Part shown: positions 50,401 to 62,200 of the stretch, one piece after another
Layout: every line of letters starts with the position of its first letter
How positions within the stretch are numbered: the stretch's first letter is position 1
Origin: Euwallacea fornicatus
Lineage: Eukaryota > Arthropoda > Insecta > Coleoptera > Curculionidae
NCBI RefSeq assembly: GCF_040115645.1
Contig: NC_089543.1
Span: forward strand, 2,728,001 to 2,792,000
DNA: 64,000 nucleotides
Direction: 5' to 3'
Translations under genes and position numbers: made by a program
Notes under the pieces: generated by a model
What the model saw: only the letters and a program-made list of their open reading frames with translations
Database searches by the model: none
Told to the model about the DNA's origin: nothing

Positions 50401-51048
50401 TACTTTAGCGTTACCAGAAAAATACATAGTCGATACTTCATGAGTGATAACTATTAGCGAGGATATAAACGTAATGTCAATTTAAAGTTGTAAGTTAGAT
50501 ATTTAATAAAATATACACTTCAGCCAGATACTCTGCGCCCTAAACAAGTTAGAAATCCCTTACCGAGGATAAAACTTCGGGTTTTTGGAGCTCTTCGGAG
50601 AGCGGCTTTTCATCTATGTTGAGATAAGTTGAGTATAAAACATTTTTATGGTGTGTATCCTACTGCGTAAGGGAAAATTTTAATTTCAAACTTCCTTTAG
50701 AGAGTCTTAAATTTCCGGGTTTATAAAAGTTTCGAAACTTTTTACATAATTTCGGCCTTCAGATAAATGGCTCGCTAAATCATGTATTACACCAAAGTTT
50801 TGTGCTTACGCTTACCTAAATATCTCCTACTGCAATGTTCCTACTGCAAAGGCCTTGGCAGAAATTACGAAACTTTTAAAAACAGGAACAAAAAATTGGT
50901 TTAATGTCGCATGTGCGATAAAAAAAAAACTTTCAAAGATGGGAAATAAATGATGATCGGTTCCACAAAGTCCCGAAACATAACTTCTTCGTATTCATCA
51001 TTTTTCTCTCATTTTCGAATGAAAATTAATCTGATTTTTTTTTAACAG
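47423..51048. other. Khc-73 intron 1
   Basis: The intron runs from a GTAAGC donor to the TTTTTTTAACAG acceptor, in phase 1. At about 47690-48290 the sequence is less AT-rich and has a 63-codon frame (47828-48019) plus further short in-frame stretches. This may be a decayed coding or transposon fragment, but I recognise no family. Nothing else is supported. Confidence 0.6.
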
Positions 51049-51136
51049 AGCTGGAACTGGGGACGCAATGCGTGATAGAAATGGACCGGCAACAAACCAT
51101 CCTTCATCAACCTACGACACTCGACAAAGTAGAGAG
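51049..51136 (+). CDS. Khc-73: Khc-73 second coding exon (motor domain)
   Basis: After AACAG the exon completes glutamate and reads L-E-L-G-T-Q-C-V-I-E-M-D-R-Q-Q-T-I-L-H-Q-P, then L-D-K-V-E, ending AG|GTAAGT in phase 2. The R-E-L-E-L-x-T-x-C-V-x-E-M pattern is that of KIF13A/B and Drosophila Khc-73. It corresponds to the early beta-sheet lobe of the kinesin motor. Confidence 0.94.
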
Positions 51137-53128
51137 GTAAGTTATCAAATTTTACTTAATGAATCATGGGTTGACAGTTATCTCAATGTACAATGTACAT
51201 GTACAAGGAAAATAAATGATTTTTTTTGACGATGCATAATACGAAAATCTTGCTTTTTTTGAGTAAACCTCGGAAGTAGTGTTCCGGTTATAAGTAAACA
51301 AAACCCGTTTTGAACAATATAAAAACTGTACGAAAAAGTTTTTGGCAGCCAAACGTGATTAAACCATCATTCTCTCGTCATTTAGTATTGTTAATTAAAA
51401 CTTGGAAGCAAAAATTGCCTGGCGTTACGGCTTTTGTGGTTTTAAAACGTTAATTTGCCTAATTAAATTTGCGTTCAGGTCAAGAGGAGTGTTTTCAACA
51501 AAACAGCTTCAACATAGGAGATTGTTTTTAGTTTAGTTGTATTAGGTTTAACTTTTTAATAACAATAGATGCATTGAAAAATAGCAAAAAGGGGATTAAA
51601 TTAAGTACAATATGGCAAATGTTGAGGAACCGCTTGAAACATGTTACATAATTTAATTTTTAATATGCACTCGACTCTTGCATACGGCTCTTTACCGTGT
51701 GATGAAAATAAAATAAAAAGAATACCGAAATAAAACTTTAACCTTCGCCAATTTAGAATATATTATATTATATTTAGAGGTGTAAAATGGAACATTAAAC
51801 AATTAAATGCTAGTAAAACGTTCTGAATCAAATGTTACCAGGGATACCACGTCACAGTAATATTCCATGAGTAAGCAGGTCAAAAATGAACATCAGTTTT
51901 TAACTAAAATTCACGCCAGTGATCTAGAAAAAAAAAGGTGAAACATTTTCCGTATTCCAAACTTAAATTCCCAGGTTTTAAGTTCACGAGGTGATTGTTA
52001 CATGAATCGATAATACTGAAATTACACACCCATATAATTTAGGTGGCATTATTCTGGAAAACGATCAATAAAGAGGGGGTAAGGCAATTTACAACATAAC
52101 AACATAAATATAATATTTTTGTCTTCTTATGTCCTATTTATAATGAAAGTTTAAACAAATTGCTTTATAATAGAGCATTAGTTATTGCTGGATAATTAAA
52201 TAATTTACGAGTTAGTAGGACTTTTCCAGACACACATAATGATTTCGAATTTAATTCATCTATTAAAATTAATTATATGAAATGTATTTTCTACATAGGT
52301 GTAGATAGCATGTTTCGACGAGTGAAGAATATTAACCGCACCTGGCACGGGAAAGTCTACATAATGTTTTATGTAATATGTCATGTACTTACTACATGTG
52401 AAATGTGATTTAAAATTCCTACTTTATTAATTTCAGTTTGTCTCCTTCAAGATCAGAGAGATCTGAGTTCAATACAAAATGAAGACATAAATTATTTTAG
52501 GATGAAAACCAGATGTATTTAGTACATAGGATTCAATTTAGTTTATGTTAACCTTCCTCTTAACATCTGTGTTCGTGTTTAATTAACCCGGTTCATAATC
52601 CGATTTATACAGGCTCTTCAGCTTGCCAGACAATATTACACGAAGCTACTTAAAGATGGATTCAGAGGTACATTCACTATTAAAAATTTGCAGATAAAAG
52701 TAATTCAAGTAGTGGAAAGTGGTTCAAGGTAAATAAATCCAAATAAGTTTATCTTGGCAGATTTAATAGGCAAAAACCAATATTGAGGAAACCATCTTTC
52801 CAATTCCCACAAGGTTATCTAATAAATTTAACAAGAATCTTTATTGGAGTAGTTTTTACCCTCTTGCCATTCCAATTAATTTTATTGCGTCTGGAGCATT
52901 GTTGGTAGCTAAAGATATATTCTAAGATGTGAACTAGAGAAGCTATGGGAAAAAGTAATCCCTTGAAGCTTCAGTTGGCAGAGGAGAAATTGATTTGTAG
53001 GGTAAAAGGTTTGGGCCTTTACAAGAAAATAAGACCGGTATTACAAACAAGTTCGTAACTCTGGAGAATCTCTTAAAGAGGATAAAGTCTGAAACTAGTT
53101 TAAAAAGCATTAAAATGCACTTTACGGG

Positions 53129-53467
53129 TTAGGGATTCTCTTCTTTGTGCGAAATGTAGGTTAAATGGGTTATTTTCCGAGGCGAATTGAGACACCAGAA
53201 ATTTGCACGTAAAATGTGCATAATTTTCAAAGAGAATTTAAAAGGCTCATATTGCCTTAAAATATTCGAGAAGAAAACGTTTTTTAAGCCCTGAAAATAA
53301 ACCCCCATACTGTGCGGAACTTGGAAGGAGGAAGTTCCAGACATTTCACTTATTAAAATCCTAGTCACGGAGTTTGGGCACGTTTCTGTAATATATTCAA
53401 GCCAGTGCCAATATAGAGGATGGAAATTGCGGATGAGTGGCGGGCTTTCCGTATATTTCACTACCAA
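53129..53467 (-). other. Unassigned 112-codon open frame
   Basis: This is the longest open frame outside recognised genes and elements, in the Khc-73 intron on the opposite strand. The translation (for example W-H-W-L-E-Y-I-T-E-T-C and S-G-T-S-S-F-Q-V-P-H-S) shows no domain, signal peptide or membrane segment that I recognise. Its G+C is higher than the flanks, so it may be a transposon scrap. I do not call it a gene. Confidence 0.15.
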
Positions 53468-56359
53468 TGTCTTCTTTGATCGAAAGACTACGATTTTTTA
53501 AATAAATAAAAAGTATGAATAGCCAAACAATACATAAAGTTTAACACATACATTAAACATTTTCCAAAAATGTTTAATTTTAGCGCTCACAATAGCTTAA
53601 GCATTCCTGACAATTCTGTACGTTTCGTAATATACCGTAACTATAATTTAGCACTCCAATGCAGCTTTACGCTATGTCTAGGATAGCAAAGCTTCTATAC
53701 CATGTATAGACAATTGTATGACTCGCTGTTTTGCAAAACACGCTTGTTTTGACCCCCTTAACCTTAACGTGTATACCAGATTGATAGTGGCCGAATAATT
53801 ATGTATTACGTGCGAAATTTCTTAATGTTTAAATTGATTCTATTTGAATTTATATGAATATACCTGTGGTGTATTTTCAGGATGTTCAGAAAATTCATCG
53901 AGCTCACGGCTTCAAATATATCCGAAGTTAGAGGATTGAGTAGAGCGATAAGTTAAATGTGTAATTAAAATAAAGGTAAATTCCGCAGTATTACATAGAA
54001 ATGTTAAACAGACGTAGGCATTAAAATCATAAAAGTTGTTACATCTCCATCAGTGAAGCAACTCTCATTCGATATACAGAAACCTTTCTTTGAAACATAG
54101 TCGAGAGTATACGAATTCCCCACTATTCCAAATGTCAGGAAACGCTCTAAGAAAACACGGCACCTACATAAACAAAACTATCCTCGAGAGATGTAAAGAA
54201 ATTTACAAAGTGTGGGCGTTGCTGTGACATCAGGAAGATCTATGTGTAAGAAGATAAATTTCTCAGCGATATTGTTATGAAAGAGAATGGCTTCGTCAAC
54301 GCGGCAGGGCAACTTTAAAGGTGTTAAAAACAAAAAAGGGTTTTAATGATGGAAGTTCGGTTCAACTAAATCATAAAAGAAGCAAGAGTAAGATGAGCGT
54401 TGGCTTATAACAGCGAGAAAACAGCTGATTAATTTAATTAATATCGAGTGTTGCGCTGCCACTTTAAGAGATAATGCTTAGCGAAAAATTACGGAGGATT
54501 TGGGGCGCCGAATATAAAATTGGTTCATTTTTGATTTCCTACGTGGAACACTCGGAAGTCTTAACTTCATCAAAAACACCAACAAAATTGTCAGTAGTCT
54601 AGTTTGATCACGATGGCAACGCAAACGAAGCAGAAATATAGAAGAACTAGGGCATCATACATATTTAATAATTTAAATTTACAATTAAATATCTTACCTC
54701 CCCTTCTCTTCTTCACTTTTTGAACTTCAATTATATTTTATAACGTGTTTTACGTTGATTTGTAATCAAAGGGTTCTAGCGGAATGTCTTGCAACAAATC
54801 ATTCACATCATAACATAAATAATAATTAATCATACAAAATTCTTTGTATTAAATTTTTTTAAAAGAAATATCATCATGAAAATGATCAAATTCGCTGCCA
54901 CTCTACAATCAACGGATGATTTTTCAAAGATGATGTTTAAACCTTATTTCGCTATTAAGGATGTTCTCCTTCGAAAATCGAATATGGTTCAAAGCAAAAT
55001 TTCATTAGTGATTTAATTACCAACTTAATAAATCTGTCGAACGATTTATGTAATATGAAACTCTCCGATCGCGTTAATTGCATTAAAAGTTTTGTTCTAC
55101 GGATTTATCCTCGATATCAGATTTCCCTTAGAACGTCTTTAGTAATCTTTGACTTTGTCAACATCTCTACTCTGTAAATTCATTTTCATAGTTTAATCAA
55201 GACATGAGATACTATTACGAATTATATAATATCTTCCTAATTAGTTATCTCAAGCAAATAGATCCACTACCCAAGGAGCTAGTCACTGCAATAACATTAA
55301 GTATTCAACTAACAGGCTGAATGGCTGAATGGCGTTACCACCTACATTCATAGAAATGTAAATAATGTATAGACTTTATCAGAAAACGAGGTTTAGAAAA
55401 TAGATATATAGCTCAAGGTTGTACACAATGTTTAAATTTTCAAATGAAAAAACACACACGGTAGGTTTGCAATAGCACACTTTTTAAACTCTTATTACTT
55501 TATTGTTTTAAAAACAAATCACTAAACTTGAGGACATGGTATTGGGTAAGTGAAAAAAAACCGTAAAAATAATAATCTTTCGAATTAGTTAACGTGTGTT
55601 TCGGAAATTTGGATCACAGTGGATTGATCTTTTTAAATAATTTTTTTAATTTCTCCTTAACAGAAGTTAACCCTAAGGAGGACATTTTATTATCTTTTTA
55701 ACAAAGGGCTTCTTAGGAACACACTACTAATTGATGAGAATTGAAATATTTTTTCTCTTTTTGTAATAGAGAGTAATTAGAACACAGATTTCTTGGAAAT
55801 TGGTGGAACATTATCTCTATTTTTTGTGTTTCTCATAAAAGTAGTGTCAAGAATCGCTTGCCTGACACGTATTAGCGAAATGTCCAGATATCACGCGTGT
55901 CAGAAAATTAACCGATTTTTTTTATCCAATGGGATCAAGAAGTCACACATTAACAGATTTGCCAGTTGAATCATTCGAAAAAATATTCTAACTCCACTTT
56001 TGGGAGCCGTGAGACCAAAAGAGGTAAAGACACTTTTTATACCACTTGCCTTCAACATTCATTCATTCATTCATAATTTGAAAATGGTTACAATATGAAA
56101 AAAAAATGGAACCACAAGCTTTTAAAACAAACAAAAAAATCGAATTTTTTATGGTATGTATGTACTGTGTGTCAAATAGGACTTGATTTTAAATAGTAGT
56201 GACTGACTGTTAGTTATGAGGAAAAAGAACATCAAATTTTAATGTACTGCATATCTTAGAATGTGAACAAATAAGAATCTAAGTTGTTATCCTTAGATTC
56301 CTTTATGGTCAAGGAATCTAACGTTAGAGGATTAGTTGTTTTTAGGGACACTTCGTATA

Positions 56360-56670
56360 CAGAGTGGCCCACTCTCAATGCAGAATTTCTTAATATTAAA
56401 GTCTTACAGATATTAATATTTTTCAAATTGAAATCCTGCTTAATGAGAGAACTTCGCCAAATTTGTCAAAAAGTGAGCATTATACAAGAGGTGGCATAAC
56501 TTCAAAGTATATCCAATATACCAAGATTATAAGCATAAAAAAAACAGTAATCTTTATATTATCGAAGGCCATAACTTTTCAATAATTTAAAAGAACGAAA
56601 CACATTCGTGTTTTAAATTTGAAACATTTATATATTGATATTATTTTTTTCAGAGAATAGAGCCATCCTG
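56360..56670. mobile_element. Short TIR element with TA flanks (MITE-like)
   Basis: The left end CAGAGTGGCCCACTCT follows TA (56358-56359). The right end, on the opposite strand, reads CAGGATGGCTCTATTCT, bordered by TA (56671-56672). About two thirds of the first 17 positions agree. Weaker inverted similarity (TTTCAAATTGAAAT against TTTCAAATTTAAAA) occurs further in. The element is 311 bases long with no coding potential. The 71-codon frame at 56284-56499 crosses its left boundary and is not a gene. Confidence 0.45.
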
Positions 56671-59129
56671 TACATAAGTGTATTCGGAGTTGAAAATATC
56701 TGCGTTATTAGGATTAAAAATATTTAGCACCTCTTCACCATAAAAGCAAATGAATTTGATCTAAAATATAAACAGTAATTTACACACGTTAGTAATATAA
56801 TCTGCATTTACACAATGAGCTAGTTATAGATAATCATTAGTAATATGTACAAATTATTTTTCCCTACGAATTTTCATGTATATGTAAAAATAGCTAAAAG
56901 ATTTAATTTAAATTTGAAAACCAATTTTATCGCATATTGTTTCAAGGAAAATCCTTTTAAAACACAATCGATAGTTGTTCGAAAGTCCGGTTAGTACTGA
57001 TTCTATACTTGAATCATTTCTTTTTATACCATAATAAATCTAACCATTTTCAACCGACTGAACTACCTCGTAACCTTGAAATCAACGACCTATATGTTTA
57101 ATGGCAAAACACTTCAAGAGACCAAGTTCTAAATTGTTCCTTTAAATGCTTAATTTTGGTAACTTCAAAAACGCCGCATCGAAACAATAAAATAGTCATT
57201 TCCATCCTATTGATTGATGTTATTATTGGTATCCTGACGACAGTACTGGACAATGCACCCATATTGATTTTTCCATGTTTAATACTTATACAATTGAACA
57301 CTAGACAAGACCTATTGTCGTATCATGTAAAACTAAAAGAGCTATTTTGATAGTGTTCTATGTCCGAGACCAAATTGTTCAAATGCAAAATTTCTAGATT
57401 ACGATGTCACAGAGATAAAACGTAGATGTCATTGTGGATATTTCCGGTTAACACTTGAATCTGTATTATTTTCTAAAACAGCAAATGATAGATCTTAATC
57501 GGGTTCGAATTATTAAGGCTCATAAATTATGTCGATTATAGTAGTTCGTAGATTTAGACAAAGTCAAGTTTCTGTAGGATACTGGTAATCAAGGTTTATA
57601 CCTATGGATACATCGGAACTATTAATCCTTAACTTTGCATATTAAACTAACTAAAAATATTCCTAAACTTCTCTTAGATTACAGCTATAATGCAGCTACT
57701 ATTATGCTTTGGATGGTGCCGGTGCTTCCAATTTAGTTGAAATGCGGATTGTTTTTGACATTTCAGCTCTATTGTGCCGTTCCCGCAGTGGAAATGCGGC
57801 ATTAACATCACTTACAAGTCACAACAGAATCCTGTATTATAAGACAAAAACCTCCCGACAGACACGGTACGAAAAACATTAAATTAATATTATTCTCGAC
57901 AGTTTGTTATACTTTTTTTTGTCTACTAATTACATTAAATTTATCAATGAGCCGCAAAATTACAAATTCCTTGAAATCAATTGTTCCAAGTCTATATCCG
58001 GATTTTAATTTTCACTGTTCACAAACGTGAAAGAAAGTGAATTTATAAGAGTGCATGCTTACAAGGAACATCCGCTACTTGCACTTTTTATGCAGTAATT
58101 GCTTTTGATTATGTTAAGCATGAAAAAAAGTGACACAGCTGGTTGGGAAACGAACAAAGGTTTGTTCAAGTTAGGTCGAATTTTAGATATCAAAAGGGGG
58201 ATAGATAATTTGTTAAATCGCGAAGTACATCAAATTCTTCTTGAATTGGCTCTTTAACTTTTAACGGATAAAATATACCTCGAGCAAAAGCTTTTTGGAT
58301 ATAAACGCATTTACGTGATTTAAAAAATGGATAAAGCTCTACCCCAACACAGCCCTATACTCAACTTTAAGGGCAAATTCGTATACACAATACACAAACG
58401 AGACATATTGATTTGAGTAAACTGATATATGCTTTCATAAAATTCTCCGCGAGCTCGTGTCAGCCACAATTTTCCTTCAAGTTTAATGGATATATCCTAC
58501 ATAAATAAACCCTACACATAAATGGAAAAAAATTTCAATTTCGCGAGGAAAATATGTACTACTCTTCCTCTCTTCAGAATCTTTTTCTTAATTCAACCAA
58601 AATTTATTCAAGTTTCGTTGATGTTCCTTGTCAATTGGTTTTGTGAAACGAATATTGCAGGAGTCGGTTTGTGGGAGAAGTCAAGCGAAAATAAATCGGT
58701 CCCCTAGGGTTTGTTAATTTCAGATCTCACTTCATGTTTGGAAGCAAAGGAAATCATTTTTGTTTTCTTTATTATTATCTTGATTGCTTCGCTGTCACAA
58801 ACGAATATTTTCCTTCAAATAAAGGCTCAATTTTAATATTTCGTTGGCGTCTTCTTGGAAGCCAAATTGATTTGCATAGGGCTTTATTTTTATTTAAAAG
58901 CTTGTATTGAAGACTTTGCTCGAGTTTATTATTTTCTTGTCATACATATTTATAAAGGCTCGAACTAACTTATGAATAGATAAGAATGAGGGAGTAGCTG
59001 AAAATTGCCTCAAATAATTTACTTCTGAACAATACCAAATGAAAATTTAAAAAGATTATCATGATCGAAATTCAAGACTGGGCCCTAATCAACGTACATA
59101 TGTGACCTATTTTTGTGTATTTTTTTCAG

Positions 59130-59293
59130 GAAACAACTAAAGACATTTGCCTTTGACAACTGCTTCTCATCAGTAGACCCAAAAGAAAAAGGCTTCGCAT
59201 CTCAGGAAGTGGTTTTCGATTCCCTTGGCAGAGATATATTAGAAAATGCTTTTCAAGGATACAACGCGTGCATATTCGCTTATGGACAGACGG
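59130..59293 (+). CDS. Khc-73: Khc-73 third coding exon, ending inside the P-loop
   Basis: It follows a TTTTTTTCAG acceptor, and its first base completes arginine. It reads K-Q-L-K-T-F-A-F-D-N-C-F, then F-A-S-Q-E-V-V-F-D-S-L-G, and A-F-Q-G-Y-N-A-C-I-F-A-Y-G-Q-T-G, the region leading into the nucleotide-binding P-loop. The exon stops at ACG G|GTAAGT, after the first base of the next glycine codon of G-Q-T-G-S-G-K-S. Serine, lysine and the rest of the motor therefore lie in later exons. I found none of them in the remaining 4.7 kb, so the gene is cut by the window edge. A-F-Q-G-Y-N-A (rather than A-F-x-G-Y-N-V) and the F-A-F-D spacing support Khc-73/KIF13. The - strand frame 59126-59383 is a shadow. 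Confidence 0.96.
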
Positions 59294-62200
59294 GTAAGTT
59301 ATCTTATCTTCTTGTTTAAGCCACGTTGACGGTTCATGTGAAATTTGTTTCATGGAAATATTGCATGTACCTGTATAGAGCATTTGTTTACGAGTCTCTG
59401 TGCCGTTCTAGCTTTAGATTGGATATGAGAGAGCTTAAAAGAAAAACATAAATACTACATTCATTAGTTGCGTTAGCGGATATGAGAATTATTGAAAATG
59501 GTAACGTCAACAATGGCAATATTTATTATGTATAACTATTTGAGAGCGTAATATGTACTGGTGTCTTTTTGTTATTGAAGTTAACAGATTTACTTGAAAT
59601 GCATAGAATTCTATGTACTTGTATTTAACTGGTGCAATGCCCTCGGCTTAACTCAAAGTCGCTTGCTACTAACCCTATAAGGTGGGTTTCAAGTTGCAGC
59701 CAGCTTGTCTTTAAATCAAGTTGTAACAATTTTTCTGTTAAAATAAAAAGAAGAATCGTTATTTTATTAGTTGCGTGTACACATTATCATCCATTCTTTA
59801 ATCCGCCAATATTAATAACTATATAATTTGCCAAGTATTTCTTTAGGTTAAAAGTTTCACCTTAAAAATCATTCGGTGTATATATCCGTCAGAGCACACC
59901 GTTCCTAGATTCCAGTAAACGTATCTTATTTAGTATATTAACAATTTATACGCGGATAAAAGTTTGTAAATAGAGCTATATGAGATACAAAGAGATATAT
60001 GAGATATAAACTCAGATGCGGAGAAACTAATGTATGAGTACACATTATTTTTCTGACATGTGAGTTTATATCACAGTTCTAAAAAAAATAGGAGGATAAT
60101 TAAAATTATGAAATCAATAAAACAGGTTAGCAAATTCTTAACAAATTTACCAAATAAAGCACACAGCCGAAATCCTAGGATATGATTTTCCGAAATAATA
60201 AATAAGATAATCTAATCTCCTTTAAGCGTTGTACTATAAATAGCGTCGTTCTATATCAGAAATTAAAGTATGAGGCATTAGAAATTAATAGCCTGTAACT
60301 GTCAGCAATTCCAGCCCCTATACACCTACTAATAGACATTTACGGCCACAATACCTAATTTATGATATAGAAAGTTCCATACGAGTATCTAATTTAGGAA
60401 CCGTTGCAAAAAATATTAATTAAAATTACAAACTGTTTACTGATGTGTGAAGGATATTTTGTTTATGTTTCCTCTTTCATCACCTTAGTTTTGCCATCTT
60501 AACATTGGCAAATTTTATTATTTTCATTCACGCATTGTAGAAATAGTAAACATTAAAAAAACAGCGTTTTCACTTAGCGTTTGTTTTGGACGTCTAATTA
60601 GAATTTGAATGTGAATTACTTTTCTTATTTAAAAAAAAATAAAAAGATAAAGAGACTAATTTGTTTAATTTAGCGATTTAAGCTGTAATAGAGACTTTTT
60701 GGAACTTTGCAAAATCAAGAGTGATTATCCGTATGCTTCATAATGATAACGAATATACGACAGCTGGACATAGTTCGAATTGTTTGATTTATCAAATTTT
60801 ACATTTTTCAACTTCGACATTTTTTCCTTAATATTCCCAAATTTTTAGACGAATTGTGTTTTAAGAAACTCGAAATTTAATTTCTGACGACTCGATGTGG
60901 ACGAAAAATAATTAGTATATCCACCTAATTCCAACAGTAGAAATAAACGCCACGTTAATGCGCTTGCGTCAAATAATTACAATGATAACGAAAATTTCCT
61001 TCTATCCATCCGTAAATTACGGATTTCGTAACACTTGATAACCATTAGTTTGTCAAGGGGGAGTTCTGCGCTTAAGCAGTTAAGATAACCGTAAGTGAGG
61101 TTTATACTGAAAGATCAGTTAAATTTCAAATCTAATCATCTGCGAAGTTTATTGAAAAAAAAGAACGTATGTCGATCATCATTTGTGTATATTTGGCTAC
61201 TTAAGTAATCTAATATAATAATCTAACCTCATTTTACGGCCTATGATCAAGCTACGACCTACTTTTTATCTTATATTTCTCTTGTATAAAATCCCATAGC
61301 TTGTTAGATATGAAATTTGAATGATGTCACTGTATTTGGAGTCCCAAAAAGTCTCTAATATTTCGCTCGGTCTGAAATTATTTAAAAAGAGTTTTTCACT
61401 TAGGATTTTTCTATTGCTCGAGTCTAAAGTAATTCTAATTTCGCTTTAATTTTAATGATTTCCATAACTCTGTCACAAAACCTGAATGTATTGATATATA
61501 GTAAATACTAAATTGCTACTTTAAGGTCTTGTTTCCATTAGAGCGAAGAAAGTAAATATTCCATAATGGAATGCAAATATTAGAACTAGTAAATGTATCT
61601 GTATATGAAAAGTCTATGATGAGATAACCGATGGTTTCAAATACTAAGACAATTTTACCTCCCGTAAAGTCGATGTCTTAATTATATCGTTTACTTAAAA
61701 ACTCAATTTCATGTAATAAAAATACAGGTTATTTCCTATAATAGATATTTTACTCCCTAAAGTAACTAAATTAAAACTCAAACGTTTTCAATTCCAGTCT
61801 GTCGAAATTGGGAAATGGAAAATTACACCCTTGGGTGTCCCTGGCTTTCTGAAGGGTCGTGAAATGGCTTACAGTGGGATATGATTTACATGCACAATTT
61901 CCTTATATCCCATTATCGATTGGAAGTCCGCTAGTTGCGTGTTAATAGCGGGTTTTTTTCGTCAGACCCATCGCGTTCCAATCTTAATTACTTTAAGGGT
62001 AAAATACTGCGTCGTTACTTCTATTTGTAATTAAATTTACTTTGGTAAATATGTACATATAAAGCAAATCTGACCTAGGTTCAAGGTAGCATATGGGAGG
62101 CTGAACGCGTAAACTTAATGTCTACACCAAGACTCTACTCATAAATATATTTCAAACATACTCCTACGTGGTCCTCAAAATTAAGAAACTTTCAAAAAAC

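Larger units (their letters stand above)
51137..59129. other. Khc-73 intron 2
   Basis: An 8-kb intron from GTAAGT to TTTTTTCAG, in phase 2. It contains a short TA-flanked inverted-repeat element (56360-56670), an ATTC-type tetranucleotide run near 56058-56072, and an unassigned 112-codon - strand frame (53129-53467). The remainder is AT-rich and featureless. Confidence 0.7.
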
